Assembly (NCBI RefSeq): GCF_000005505.3
Contig: NC_016133.3
Coordinates: forward strand, 26,130,508 to 26,194,507
Direction: 5' to 3'
DNA length: 64,000 nt
Origin: Brachypodium distachyon
Lineage: Eukaryota > Streptophyta > Magnoliopsida > Poales > Poaceae
The stretch's first letter is position 1. Each line of letters starts with the position of its first letter. This document shows, in pieces, positions 1 through 11,439 of this stretch. A program made the translations under genes and the position numbers. The notes under the pieces were generated by a model. It was given only the letters and a program-made list of their open reading frames with translations, made no database searches and was not told the origin of the DNA.

Positions 1-303
1 CATTGCCCTATAAATGCCTTAAATAAAATAGTTTTTCAACTATTTAAATAAAATAGTTTTTCAACTCCAAATAATTATCCAAAAATTATGGGATAGCTTA
101 TTTATGCATTAAACCCCTTTTATAAATAAACCTTGTTGGTTTGAAGATTCAAAGCTCAAATGGGTGTAAACCCTAGGGTTTAAATTGAAATAAAATCTTT
201 TCAAAGCCTTTTGAGATTCAATTTTGAATTCAAAAATGCAATTGTGGCATGATGCTCATGGATGCAATGCACATGTAGAAATTTGAAATTTTGGGATGTT
301 ACA
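1..303 (-). repeat. Family-B chromovirus LTR, terminal fragment
   Basis: This matches, base for base over most of its length, the right end of the full LTR at 57633-60930 (the last ~300 bp) and the ends near 30180-30480. It finishes with gggatgttaca, so the element reads on the minus strand (LTR start TGTAACATCCC). The rest lies left of the window. It abuts directly a decayed orf0 of another element, which suggests family B inserted there; the other side is not visible, so no target duplication can be checked. Confidence 0.8.
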
Positions 304-700
304 ACCTTGATCTCAACCAGGAGATGTATCGTGTAGTGGTTTACACTTAAGACGATGAGCCGTCTGATGCAACACCACTTCATGTTTTTATGGCACTGGA
401 TGGTATCATTGGAGGTTGCAATCCAGCATGCCAAACCACATCTGCCTTACCCTGCTGCGCACGAAGTACCTCAGTATGGTGAAGTCACTTTTCAAATGCA
501 TTCCTAGGGGATACATTAGTGAAGTGGGACTTTACTTCAGATTGTGCAAAGAGGCTAAGGATCATCTGATCTATGTTGAGAGCATAGCTAACTTGCACAT
601 GATGAAGGTTGGATCAACCAGAATTTGCATTTCTAGCTTGGTCACACCCGTGAACGACAATGGAATGCTGTGTGTTGATTGTTGGCTACTATAGACGTCG
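303..700 (+). pseudogene. Decayed orf0 of family-A chromovirus
   Basis: The translated pieces DLNQEMYRVVV (from about 309) and TLLRTKYLSMVKSLFKCIPR (from about 450) align with DFNQEYYRVVV and TLLRMKYERLDKGPFKYIPR of the intact orf0 at 26704-27450. At least one frameshift and one stop separate the two blocks. It therefore represents an old, relaxed copy of the same extra ORF. It lies 5' of the pol remnant of the same element, the same order as in the intact copy. Homology to the intact ORF is seen directly; the function is unknown. Confidence 0.75.
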
Positions 701-1359
701 GGTTTTTCTCTAAGGATGTGTTTTACTCTGAGAAACCCTAGTTCTCGTTTCCAACAATTTGCTTGATGTTGGTGGTTTTATCTTTGATGGTTTTCTCACC
801 ATACTCACAGCTACAGCCATCATCTCTCATGTTTCTATGGCAAGTAAACGCTTTACGGTGTTCATTTTTTTCCATGAGACCACAGGCAATTCCAAATGTG
901 TCCGTAAGGCTTGATCCTCGTTACTGAGATTCATGTATCCATAGCAATTGTGTACTACTATCCCGTGCGATATGTGATGCATAATTGATGTTATGGATCA
1001 AGTTTATCTTTTGATGAACTCGGATCTTTCTTTTCATCCTTGTGTGTACGACTTTGTATCAGTGGTACAACTTGGAACTAGACTATAACTTGGCATCTTT
1101 TGCAATGTCACTTATGGTCGCTTTCCTTTCTTGTTTTGTCACTCATGCAATATGCAAAAGTTGGCAAACAAACCTTCCAAATATCTAGAGCATTCTTCTG
1201 TGTACAAATTGCATCTAGATTTTTTCCCAAGCTTCTTTTTGTTCTCATCCGGAGCTCAGTTCAAGACTTCCAAAGCTTAACCTCCGTTTGGAATCTGTTT
1301 TGCTTTGACTTTCTTGCTTCTCGTTTTTTCCAACTCTTGAACCTATACCGGCGTTTTGT
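701..1359 (+). other. Unresolved decayed internal region (gag/protease interval)
   Basis: By position this is where gag and protease of the + strand element should lie. I find no convincing zinc knuckle, DTG protease motif or long open frame, only short shadow ORFs. It is probably gag/protease eroded beyond visual recognition. Confidence 0.4.
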
Positions 1360-3452
1360 GACTTTCTGGATGTTTTTCCTGAAGATTTGCTAGGCATTCC
1401 GTCTAACAAAGCAGTCGAGTTTGTTATCAAACTAGAATCAGGTTTAACTCCAATTTTCCAATCGGCCTTGCAAGATGTTTCCCAATAACTTGTAAAGCTC
1501 AAGAATGAATTGGAAGACTTCGAACTTAAAGGCTACTTCCAACTTAGTTCTTATCCTTGGAATTATCCACTTTGTTTGTGCAGAAGGGGAATAAAAACCA
1601 AGTGCGTGTGCATTGAGTATTGTCCTCTTAATCAGCGTACAATTAAGAACAAGTATCCTCTCCCGCACATCAATGATCGTTTGATCAGTTGTCTAGTGCG
1701 TAAATCTCTTTCTAAACTTGATTTGAAAATGGGTTACCATAAACTCAAAATCCGAATGAGGACATTCCAAAGACTTCCTTCCATCACTCGTTTTGGTCTT
1801 TACGAGTACACATTCATGTGTTTTGGTCTCACCAATGCTTCATCACCCTTCTACTATCTCTTCAAAATTTGTCTTTTTGGAATATCTCGACATTCTTGGT
1901 GGTCCTCTTCAACGATGTCCTTGACAACTCCAATCAGAAGAGTCTTGCTGAAGATCTCCGTCTTGTTCTATCCAATCTTGTTGCACCATCTCTCTACCTG
2001 CCTTTGTAAATTCCAAGAGTCAAGTTGCTCAATCCACCTATTCATGTACAAAGTTGATATTTTGGGTGCGAGATGGATTGGCCCCCATATCGACCACTCT
2101 TATTATTAGCTCTTGTTACGTTGGATCGAAGGATCAATGTGTGGCTTTAACTTAGGTAAATTCTGGCTTCCTGAAGTTCTAACTTCTACAAGGTCGCCTT
2201 GCTTTCGCTATTATCTTCAAGAAGGATAAGTGTTTCCTTTGGACCTCATAGTGCGATGAGTTTCCATATCTTGAAAGATAAGCTTCCTAACCCACAGTTT
2301 TCCTAGAATTGTAACCTAACTCTGATACCCTTCTCTAGTTCTAGCTCCTTTAGACTCTTCAAGCTCTTTTCGGATCTTTTGAGATATTTCTCACTAAGGT
2401 CTAGACGCCATTCTCTTCCAAGATCATAAATAAGTTGTGGCGTATGTGTCTCGCCAACTTCGTTTTCACGAACACACAACTATCCGACTCATGATCTTAA
2501 ATTCTTGCACTTGTTTCTTTCTCTCAAAGTCTAGTGACATTACTTGCTCCTCAACCGTTGTGAAATCTTTTTCAAGAACCAAAGCCTCAAGTATGTTTTC
2601 ACCACATGATCTTAATCTCAGACCGTGACGCTGAATTGAGAACATCGAAGACTTTTGTTTGGACAATTTCACACTTTGGGCAAAAGCTATTGTTATGGCT
2701 GACGCCTCAGTCACAACTCGTTTTGCAACAACCTCATGTTTAAGGTTTGTCAACCTACTCTCTATGAGGAACTTGTGAAACTGAACCTATAACTCATTCG
2801 ACAAGGTTATCTGGCCAACCTGATTGTTATGTCAACGTTGGAAGACAAAATTCGGAATGCTCCACTTTCTGTTTCTCCTTCCCCGTAATCTTATTTATGA
2901 GATTATTGCTGATAATTTCGTGTCCAAGAGTTTCACGATTGATGACAAAGGGACTGTGTTCTTTAAGGATGCATCGTTGTTCCTAATCATCAAGGTCTAA
3001 GAGATTTGTTTCTCAAAGATGCTCATGGCACTCCTCTCCTTTTTCACCCAGTTGCACTAAAATCAGGGCATTATTCTTGGTATATGCACCATGTGGTCAA
3101 TCTTTTCTTCGTGTTACTTCGTTGCGAGGTACACAACGTTTTCGTATCAAGGACAAGTTCGCTCCACGATACATTCAACTTTTCAAGTTTCTTGTTTGCT
3201 TCAACCTTCCTCCAACGTCTCTAAGGTACACGTTGTTTTTCACGTGTCCTATGCTTTGCTTCGCTTCTATATCTAGTCCTTGACCTTCTTATTCGGAGCG
3301 TTTGGTTCACATCCTTCGTGAAGCTAAATGTCGCTCTTTGACAAGACCGTCAACCTCTTCAAGGACAAGCGTTGCAACATGAAGACCATCATTGGATTGA
3401 GTATTCCACTTCTTTCCCTTCCTTCTTTTGGAATCTCGAGGAGCGATTCTTT
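1360..3452 (+). pseudogene. Decayed chromovirus pol (RT, RNase H, integrase), family A
   Basis: Recognisable blocks occur in order. FLDVFPEDLLGIPSNKAVEF (about 1360) matches the protease-RT linker of the copy at 22-25 kb. [20 protein letters not shown] and SKLDLKMGYHKLKIR (about 1610-1760) match its RT fingers. FGLTNAS follows near 1830, and VAYVSRQLRFHE (RNase H) near 2440. HGTPLLFHP near 3020 is the integrase zinc region, and LRGTQRFRIKDKFAPRYI near 3130 the integrase C-terminus. Several frames are needed and the catalytic YLDD block is not readable, so the gene is dead. Its LTR partner follows at 3468. Confidence 0.8.
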
Positions 3453-3467
3453 TGAGTGGGGGAGAGT
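3453..3467 (+). other. Polypurine tract of element A1
   Basis: tgagtgggggagagt lies immediately before the LTR start tgtaacagcc, the usual site of plus-strand priming in LTR elements. Confidence 0.85.
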
Positions 3468-6400
3468 TGTAACAGCCCGAGACCAACCCTTTTTCTTTTA
3501 AGCCCTTTTGGATTGTTTTCTAATTTAATTATCTTCATCATCATGTCATGCTCATGTCATCATCAACATTTTGCAATGTCATTAGCACCATTTCACATGT
3601 CGCTTGCACAAAATGTCACTTCTTTTGTGTTGTCATGTGCTTGTCTTTTGTTGTGTTTCTAAAAGCTTGAAATTATTTTTTATAGAAAACTTAATTTGGG
3701 TTCGACAAGTTAATTCCGGGTCTAATTAAACCTACACCGTCTCTCTTCTCATTTTTATTTCAAAATCAAACTAAATATCAGATTAATTTATTTTTCGTGC
3801 GATTGTTTGTTGGGCCCAAAACCAGCCCATCTAATCCAAACCCTAACCCTAACCCTACCTTTTTAATCTCCTTTCTTTCTCTCTTTTCCTTTCTTCCTCT
3901 TTCTTCCTCTAGCCGCCGCCTCCTTCTTCCTTCCCCGATCCCCTTCCTTCCTCGCCTCCGCCCATACTGTTCCTCCTCCCGGCCTGCTACTGGCCGTCGC
4001 GCCCTGCTGCTCCGGACCAGCGACGCCTCCCCCTGCTCCGCCTTCCACCGCGCACGCCCCCCGCGCCTCTTCCTCTCCCGTGGCCTCCTCGCCTGTCGTC
4101 TCCCGTGGTTGCTGGTGCTCTCCCTCTTTGGTGCTGTTGCTGTCGTGTGTTGCTGTTGCTGTCGCCATGTGCCTAGAAGACCGAAGACCGGAGCCGGACG
4201 AGTAGCTGAGCGCGACTATGTACTCGGAACCGTGAACGACTACTTCGCCCACGTGCACGACTACTTCGACGACGTCGACTGCATCGACTACGGGCGTGGC
4301 ACGCAACAAAGGTAGAACCTTGGAGTTCCGTGCCGTGGACCCCTAGGTTGCGCGATATATGAATCGCATGTGTTGTATGAGATGCCCGTGTTTGTACCGA
4401 TAGTATCGATAGTTGCAGGTACCCTGTATCCATTAGTGTGTGCAACCCTGACCTAGTCGGATCCTTGTGTTGTTCTTGTTTTAAAGCATGCATGGCACCT
4501 ATCCATGTCATTCTCATGCATGATAATACAACTATATTGTTGAGTGTAGTTAATCCATTAAACTTTATTCCTTGTATATGGAGTTGTATAGGTGCTATGT
4601 CTAGTGTTTTCGGACTCCAATTAACTTGGTAAATTATATATCGGAATTACTTTCGGAATCCTTAGTGTGACACACATCATCCCTATGTCACGCATCATCC
4701 TTTGTTTGCGCATATTAAATACCATATGTATCTTGTATGCTTATATTTTCCTTTTATGTGGTGTATTTGCTTCTTCCTTGCTAGTCTTCGGTTCCTACGA
4801 CGACGACTATGCTTGTGTTCTTCTTCTAGGATTCTTGCTCAATTCCAGGCAATTGAGTACTCCAGGCAAACAGCCTTCCTTGATCATGTTGGTTCTACCT
4901 ATTGCTTCTCCCTCAATCTTGCATTAAGTTACGATCTCAGTCTTGTCACGATGCTTCTAGGTTGCACAGCTTATTAGTCAGCTCTACTTATTGCCCTATG
5001 TCTTGTTACTTGTCCTATTACCATGTCACATGTTTGCTTGTTGCCCTAGTTCTTGGTCATTAGATGTCATGCTTAGTTGCGAGTCTAGTGTCCTTATATC
5101 TGGGGTTCCGTAATTGCGACATCCACATGCTACTTTATGATAATTGCAATCATTAAACTGTGATATGATATTAAACTGTAACAAGGCAACGATGGAAGGC
5201 CGTGCTCTAACACATTGGTGATTTGTTCCATTTGCGCCGACCTAAGGACTGAGTTCTCGTTTTCGCCGACCCAAGAAACTTCGCGCTAACCACTCATGGG
5301 AGAATATATGGGTTCCCCCTCGGCTTAGTACTCGTTTCATAGTTCTTACAGGGCCCACATACTTCGGGCGTTCCATTTGGCATTTGAATTGCATGCACAC
5401 AGAGATTAGGGGAGACTTGTTGGTGACTTTTTATACATATAGGATTGCGGCACTAGTCTGGAGTGGTCATTCTGCGGACACTGAACCACTACCAGCTGTC
5501 CACGCAACTCTTGAGTCCGTACGATGCTTCGGCTGGGCTCTCGTTTCGGATTAGACTCAGTTGGGTGGTCCCTAGATTAGTTGTGGGGCTTGGAAACGTC
5601 GTGTGGCCCAATCCGTCCGACACACGTCTTTGTGTGTTCCTACTCGAGTGACAATAAGGGTTGGACGAACGTGTACGGGTAAATTGGCACACCCTGCAAG
5701 GATAAATCTTTCAGAAAGCCGTGTCCGCGGTTATGGACGACTTGGTTGGTCATTACTTGATCATAGAGAACTTAACCAACTTAATCTCAACAACTTGACT
5801 AGTAATTAGGGATTATTCATGGATATGCTTAAAACTGCTTAAGTGTGAGTTTCCTTTGGATTGCTTCCTCACAGGGTGTTGAGGGGGTGATATGAGGATT
5901 GTGTTGTTTGGTGTTTAGTAAATAGGTTAATCACCTCACTTGGTAGACGCTTCTCATCCTCTCATTAGACGTTGTCATTAGAGTGTCTTTCCAGATATTG
6001 TTGCTGCTGCATAACCCCACCATATCCCTCCTACGAGACTTGTTGCATACTTAGTTTAGTTCTCCCCGTAAGTCTTGCGAGTACTTTGTACTCAGTTGCT
6101 TTGCAACATTGTTTTCTTCAGAGGTTCCAGCAGAGCAGGTGAGCCGCTAACTTCTTCGTGAAGCACGATGTTGGATTCGATGTTTAGCCAGGATCCAGAT
6201 CAGGGTTCTGAGACTCATGGCGGGTTTCCTTCCAGCTTCCTGCCTCTTCAGGCCATGTTGTATTCTTGTCCGTACTCGGGCACAGTTCGACTTCCGCTGA
6301 TGTAATGATGTAATGTTGGAACATGTGTCCTCTTTTTGTAATAATTGTTATTCTGCTCCTTGTATGAGCTTTGTAATTACTCTCTTCTGTAGAGTTTTGG

Positions 6401-6533
6401 TAATGATATTCATGTTGCAAAAATTCTGCGATGAGCACATTAATGCATGTATGTTAAGAACCTGAGGCTTGAATTATGCAAAGGTTAGCAAATTTGGGGC
6501 TAAATTGCATAATTCCGGTCCCGGGGTCTTCCA
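3468..6533 (+). repeat. 3' LTR of family-A element A1 (about 3.07 kb)
   Basis: It starts TGTAACAGCCCGAG after the PPT and ends near 6533 (gtcttcca). Its end region (6490-6533) and its middle (about 5460-5890) are homologous to the minus-strand LTRs at 18248-22000 and 27808-28910. GC- and CT-rich stretches give long open frames (for example 3797-4315) that encode low-complexity sequence and are not genes. A short telomere-like CCCTAA run sits at 3838-3858. The 5' LTR is missing, so the element is 5'-truncated. Confidence 0.85.
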
Positions 6534-7924
6534 TCCTGCAACTGGCGCGAGGCGCCTTATTTCGTGTTAGCCCTTTGCCACTCTGAATGTTATCCGTAAA
6601 CTTGTTCATTTGAATTTTATTTTATCCAATGTAATTTTACTTGCTTTCCGCCTACGACTAGCTTGCTGGGGAGGGGCTCTGTCTTTCCCGTGCTTTAACC
6701 TTGCGTATCCGGGGACTCGCCAACTACGTGCTTGGCCGGACTAGGGACCCGGGACGGACCCGCGGTGCCAACCTAGGGCCAAACAGCAGCGGCTAGCCAC
6801 TCCGCCTGCGGGTTACCTACCCCAGCGTGCATGCCTCCGGGACGGACCCACGAGCCACGTGTGGGGGCGTCCTCCCCCCGCAAGTGTCCTTCCTACGCTC
6901 CGGCTACACGGGGACTGAGCTTACCTCGGCAAACCAGTGTGACTAAAGGAAGAACTAAGGACTCAAAACAAAGTACTTAGCTTTCCGTTCTCTTTGCTCC
7001 CGGAGCACCTCGTTGAGAGCCGTGGCAAGGACGCGGTGGCAATGCACCCTCCAGCGACAGACGCGGAGGCATGCACCCCCACCCCGTCTTCGCGACGCCT
7101 CTCGTCTCTTGCATCGTCATTTCTGGTGTCCTTGCATAAGAGACGTGGCAGGGCCGCGATGGTGGGAACACCCTCAGCAACAAGCGTAGTGGGATGCACC
7201 ACCATCGCCTCTCTGCGACATCTCTTGCTTTCTTGCCCGTTGCTGGTGTCACGCTTGCTCCGGTCTTTAAATAGCCAGATTGCTGCCTTCGCCGCCAGAC
7301 GCGCGAAACCGCCAGTTGACACGTGGAGGCACTGGCCCTGTCTGAGAGTCCTGCATCAAGCCTCGAAGTAATTGCCATATCTATACAACTTACTCGCAAG
7401 ACGACGACACCCGTGACTGCTCCACGAGCGTCACAGTGCGCCTTCGTCCCCACTTTTATCCTGCATGTTAGATCTTTGCAATGCCCAGAATTTTTTTCGA
7501 AATGCACGAAAAAAGACAACACTAATTGGATGACCTCCTGCCTCCCAGCCCCCGGGCACAGAAGAGTCCACCTCAGGCTTGGGTGTGAGCATCTTCTCTA
7601 TTCCATGGTGCCGTGCTGGCACGTAGCACGCTGTGAATGGGTTCACCAGCTGCTGGTCCTTGTTTCGGGGTGGCCCGGAAATGAGCTTGGTTTTCGAGGT
7701 TCCGGCAGCCCCCTGCTCACAGCCAAGGATGAAGAGACAATTCTGTGCACCCAAAGCAGGAGACGGAAGTACACATTAACAGTAAAGCACAATACTTACT
7801 GAAGTAACACTTATCTTTATTCAACTTTGTGCTAGTGGATTATAATCGGGCCTTGCCCGGCTACACTAGCCTAAAGAGGCACGCTGCCGCAGCGTCACCC
7901 ATGGGTAAGGCACCACCGTTTCAC
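6534..7924 (-). repeat. 3' non-coding region and probable 3' LTR of Tat element C
   Basis: This GC-rich stretch lies 3' of the minus-strand pol of element C. A minus-strand TATA-like box CTATTTAAAG sits at 7265-7274, consistent with an LTR promoter in the same orientation as the pol. Exact LTR ends could not be fixed. The several open frames in 6963-7802 lie on both strands, overlap one another, and match nothing I recognise. Confidence 0.5.
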
Positions 7925-8627
7925 GGGTAGAACTTGCGCAGGTGCTCAATGTTCCAACTATTGGGCACCGGCAAGCCTTCTTCGGTTTCCAGCTGGACAG
8001 TACTACCCGGAAAGGACATTCCCAGTTTGGAGTCAACTTGTTCCCGGCCTTCGTTCCTTGTATCCGGCGCAGGACGAGGTCTCCAACCTCGAGCCCCCAG
8101 GGATGGACTCTCCTATCGTGATAACGATGGAGCCCCTGCTGGTAGCCTGCAGCTCATACAACAGCCCGGCATCGAATCTCCTCGATGAAGGTAAGGTCGT
8201 CAATCCTCTGCGCGTGTTGGCTCTTGTCGCCGTACGCGCGTACCCGAGGTGATCCATGCTTGAGCTCGAGGGGCAGCACAGCTTCTGCCCCGTAGACGAG
8301 GGCAAATGGAGTTTGGCCCGTTGCCCGACTTGGTGTGGTCCGTATCGACCACAGCACGGGCTGGAGTTCTTCAACCTAGTGTTTCCCGTGGCCCTTGAGC
8401 TTGTCAAAGGTTCTCGTCTTGAGCCCTCGCAGTACCTCTGCGTTGGCGCGCTCCACTTGCCCGTTGCTCCTCGGATGAGCGATGGAGGCAAAGTGAATTT
8501 TAGTGCCCATGTCCTCGCAGTAAGCTTGGAGCACCGCACTAGTGAATTGTGTGCCATTATCGGTGATAATGCCGTTAGGCACACCAAATCGGTGATAATG
8601 CCCTTGAAACGCCCGAGCGCCGCAACG
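7925..8627 (-). pseudogene. Integrase remnant of Tat-lineage element C
   Basis: Minus-strand blocks GVPNGIITDNGTQF, SNGQVERANAEVLRGL (about 8580-8420) and TPFALVYGAEAVLPLELK (about 8330-8260) are the integrase core of Tat/Retand Gypsy elements. The second Asp and the Glu of the DDE triad are visible. The zinc domain and the first Asp are absent because the reading jumps from RT (AALGRF) directly into KGIITD at about 8620. At least two frameshifts follow. The coding end is near LRKFYP at about 7928. This is a deletion derivative and cannot encode a working integrase. Confidence 0.85.
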
Positions 8628-9376
8628 CAACCGTTGAGGCACTGGACGTCTCTGACCTTGCGGGGTGCCTCCATCTTCTCGATTGCCTCGATCTTCTGTG
8701 GATTGGCTTCGATTCCCCGGTGAGACACCAAGAAGCCCAGCAAGTGCCCCGAGTCCACGCTGAACGTGCACTTCTCGGGGTTAAGCTTGAGCTTGATCCT
8801 GTGTCACGACTTGACGACGATATCGTCCATGTAGGCCTCGATATTCCGGCATAGCTGGGGCCCCAGACACTCGCGCAAAGCGCGCCGAAATGTCAAGTCC
8901 GCGTTCTTCAGCCCGAAAAGCATGCATGTATAACTGTAGCAGCCAACCGGGGTGATAAACGCTGTTTTCTCCTCATTCTCGACCGCCATCTTAATCTGAT
9001 GGTAGCTGAAGAAAGCATCCAAAAGGCATAAAGACTCACAACCTACTATGGAATCTACTATTTGATCGATTCGGGGTACAAGGAAGGGGTCCTTAGGACA
9101 TGCACGATTGAGATCAGTAAAATCTACACACATGCGCAATTTATTTCTAGCCTTAGGGACTACAACGGGATTTGCTAACCAAGTAGGGTACAACACTTCC
9201 CTGATTGCCCCGGCATTCTTGACCTTCTCCACTTCTTGCTGGATGAAGTCGTTGCGTTCTTGTGCTTGCCGACAAACTTTCTGCTTGATGGGCCGTGCGT
9301 CTGGCCGCACCGTCAGCCGATGCTCGATCACCTCCCTGGGGACTCTGGGAAGATCTGACGGCTCCCAAGCGAACAC
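8628..9376 (-). pseudogene. Reverse transcriptase of Tat-lineage element C
   Basis: An open stretch at 8804-9376 carries the Tat-lineage RT: LPRVPREVIEHRL, LANPVVVPKARNKLRMCVDF, DLNRACPKDPF, FLVPRIDQIVDS, DAFFSYHQIKMAVENEEKTA and the catalytic YMDD in EAYMDDIVVKS. It then hits a stop, loses a few residues, and resumes out of frame as KLKLNPEKCTFSV, LLGFLVSHRGIEANPQKIEA and VRDVQCLNGCVAALGRF (to about 8628). RNase H, the extra archaeal-type RNase H of this lineage, and the integrase N-terminus are missing. The polymerase core itself is nearly intact, so loss of function comes from the downstream deletion and stops. Confidence 0.9.
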
Positions 9377-10065
9377 GTCAGAATTCTCCCGGAGGAAGGC
9401 GATGAGGGCGCTTTCCTATTTGTCGCCGAGGCTCGCACCGATGGAAACAGTACGCGCCTCGTTTGCCGGCATGCAGGGGCACCTTCTTTACCTTGGCGCC
9501 CTCCTCCTTCAGCTTCATGCCCTTGCTAACGCGCGGGCTGGAGCCGGTACTGCCCCCGGTGTCCTGTCCGGGAGCGGCTCGTGCCTTCTTCTGTGCGGGC
9601 TGTTCACCCGCAAGTGGATCCTCGTTCCCGGCAACGTCGTAGTCGTGGTAACCCGCCACTGCGAAGGCCTTTACGACCTCGCCCACACACCAAGCTGCGT
9701 CCTTCAGGTCGCACTTGATGGAGAGTACACCGTACGTTGACGGCATCTTCATCAAGCCATAGGCGCAATGGGTTGCCGCCATGACCTTGATCAGCGTCGG
9801 CCGACCAATAATCCCGTTGTACGGTAACGGGGTGTGAGCCACGTCGAAAACGACATGCTCAGTCCGGAACGCCTCCCGAGACCCGAAGGTCACAGGGAGC
9901 ATGATTCGCCCCATGGGGTGCACCACTCCGGGGTTGATTCCTCGGAACGGGTCGGTGGGCTTCATCTCCTCCAGAGGCAGCTGAAGCTTCTCCGCCCACT
10001 TGGCAGACAGGAGGTTAAGGCTTGCCCCGTTGGCCACAAGAACCTTGGTCACCGTCACATTGTTT
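9377..10065 (-). pseudogene. Aspartic protease region of Tat-lineage element C
   Basis: Minus-strand translation gives VTKVLVANGASLNLLSAKWA, PVTFGSREAF, VVFDVAHTPLPYNGIIGRPT and AATHCAYGLMKMP, the retropepsin block typical of Tat elements (family form LVDxGSSLNxL ... YNxILGRP). The catalytic Asp is replaced: the motif reads V-A-N-G-A-S. The frame is otherwise open to about 9378, where it runs out of register with RT. Upstream it fuses to LTR-like sequence instead of gag. Confidence 0.8.
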
Positions 10066-10330
10066 ATGATCGGTGCATTAAATGCACTGCGCCCGATGTG
10101 TGGTCTTGTCTCCACTGTTCCGTCGGCCCCACCTGCGACCCTCGGAGCCCTGGTACCTGGGAGGCGCCCTGGTACCGTTGCCCGGCAAGTTGCGGGGGAG
10201 CAAACGGGCAACTTCCTGGGTTCACCCCTCCGGGGAAGTCGACCTAGCACCATCTCATTGGTCGCGATCCACGCGTCCCTTGCCAGTGGGGCCCCGTGGG
10301 CCACTGGTACGATACTATTGTGCATAAACG
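10066..10330 (-). repeat. 5' LTR fragment of element C fused to protease
   Basis: The stretch around cggtgcattaaatgcactgc and ctccactgttcc resembles 18030-18110 of the minus-oriented LTR G (cggtgcattaaatgcaatgc, cttcactgttcc). It lies on the 5' side of the C protease with no gag, leader or PBS between. This implies a deletion that joined the 5' LTR to the middle of the polyprotein. The open frame across the join (to 10337) is therefore chimeric. Confidence 0.6.
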
Positions 10331-11160
10331 TAAACAAATTAATGATGCTAGCATGGATACTTCTGATTTGATAGATTCAACTTCTTGTAATAATTGTCGT
10401 GTTTTTTAATTGAAGTTGAAAGATGTAAATGCTAGGGTTTCCCATGTTGAAAATGCTTTACATATCCATGAGGTTTCTTTGTGCGCTAATTGTAGAAGTG
10501 GAAAACAAATCATGGATGGTGTTTGTGATAATTGTATTGGCCTGTCTCATCAAGTTAATTATTACAAGCTTCTTTGCAGCAATTTTTCAGTGGGCACAAA
10601 AATCTGAATATGATCTTACATAAGTCTAAAGTGAGTCAAAACAAGACCGGACTTCATTTTAAGGCTAATCCACCCACTATTGTTAAGTCACTTGGCAATG
10701 GAATTTTTGAAACATCTAACAAGCAATCCAATGTGATTTTTAAATCTGCCGGCATCATGTCTAATGATATTTCAACAAGTGCAAATGTAGCTCATACATC
10801 ATATGCTAAACCTGCAACTAGGTACACTTGCACGTATTGTAATAAACCTGGACATGGTGTAGGTTCTTGTTTTAGCCTAGCTAGAGTAATTAAAAAAGAA
10901 AAAAAACAAGCTAGATCTAATTCCTTCAAGGCCAATTATGCTCATGATAATTCTATTGCTCCCCGTTATGTGCCTAGGGTGAATGTTTCACCCTCCGTTT
11001 CAACTTGCACGAGACACGTACAATCTGTCCCAATGTATAAGGAAACTCGTGTTTTGCCTACTTGTCGTGCATCTCAGTACTGGGTACCTAAAAGTTTTTA
11101 TCTAACCCCAGTACGGAGATCTCGACATGTGTTTGTTGTTTATAGGCACTTCGCTTGACG
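10322..11160 (+). pseudogene. Copia (Sirevirus-type) gag, C-terminal part
   Basis: From about 10322 the frame reads NDASMDTSDLIDSTSCNNC, then a stop, then VSHVENALHIHEVSLCANC and DGVCDNCIGLSHQVNYYKLL. At about 10825 comes the CCHC knuckle CTYCNKPGHGVGSC followed by a lysine-rich tail. These are features of Sirevirus gag C-termini (coiled coil and a zinc knuckle). Frameshifts occur near 10400 and 10600. The N-terminal gag and 5' LTR are missing; the left end abuts element C. Confidence 0.8.
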
Positions 11161-11405
11161 AAGGGGAACATATGGCTAGTGGGCTCCGGTTGTTCTCGTT
11201 ACATGACCGGTGATAAAAATTGGTTCTCCTCCCTGACACGTGCATCTCGGGCTAAATGAAAGTGTAACTTATGGAGATGCTTGTACATCTACTTTTGTGG
11301 CGAACGTTCTATTATTTGTAATGCAGGAACATATGTTTTAATGGGAGGAAATATTTTTAGAGATCATACCCTTATTGGTGCACGTTGTGTTTTAAAAACA
11401 ACAAA
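11161..11405 (+). pseudogene. Copia protease remnant
   Basis: After a frameshift the sequence reads WLVGSGCSRYMTGDKNWFSS, the Copia protease active-site block (family form LDSGCSRHMTG) with the catalytic Asp changed to Gly. ESVTYGDACTSTFVAN follows in another frame. Integrase and the RT core are absent downstream. Confidence 0.7.
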
Positions 11406-11439
11406 ATAAGGATGGTATTATTTTTCGCAACAAATCTAG

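Noticed and set aside
3838..3858. Telomere-like CCCTAA repeats
   Set aside because: Only about three units inside an LTR, next to other CT-rich sequence; far too short for an interstitial telomere. At most a telo-box-like promoter word.
3797..4315. 172-residue open frame in LTR A1 with a hydrophobic, Ser/Arg-rich start
   Set aside because: Low-complexity translation of a CT-rich LTR section, with an equally open antisense frame at 3863-4309; not conserved in the sister LTRs.
6541..6556. PBS-like word actggcgcgaggcgcc after LTR A1
   Set aside because: Family A uses the tRNA-Met type PBS, and the following element C runs on the other strand; probably coincidence.
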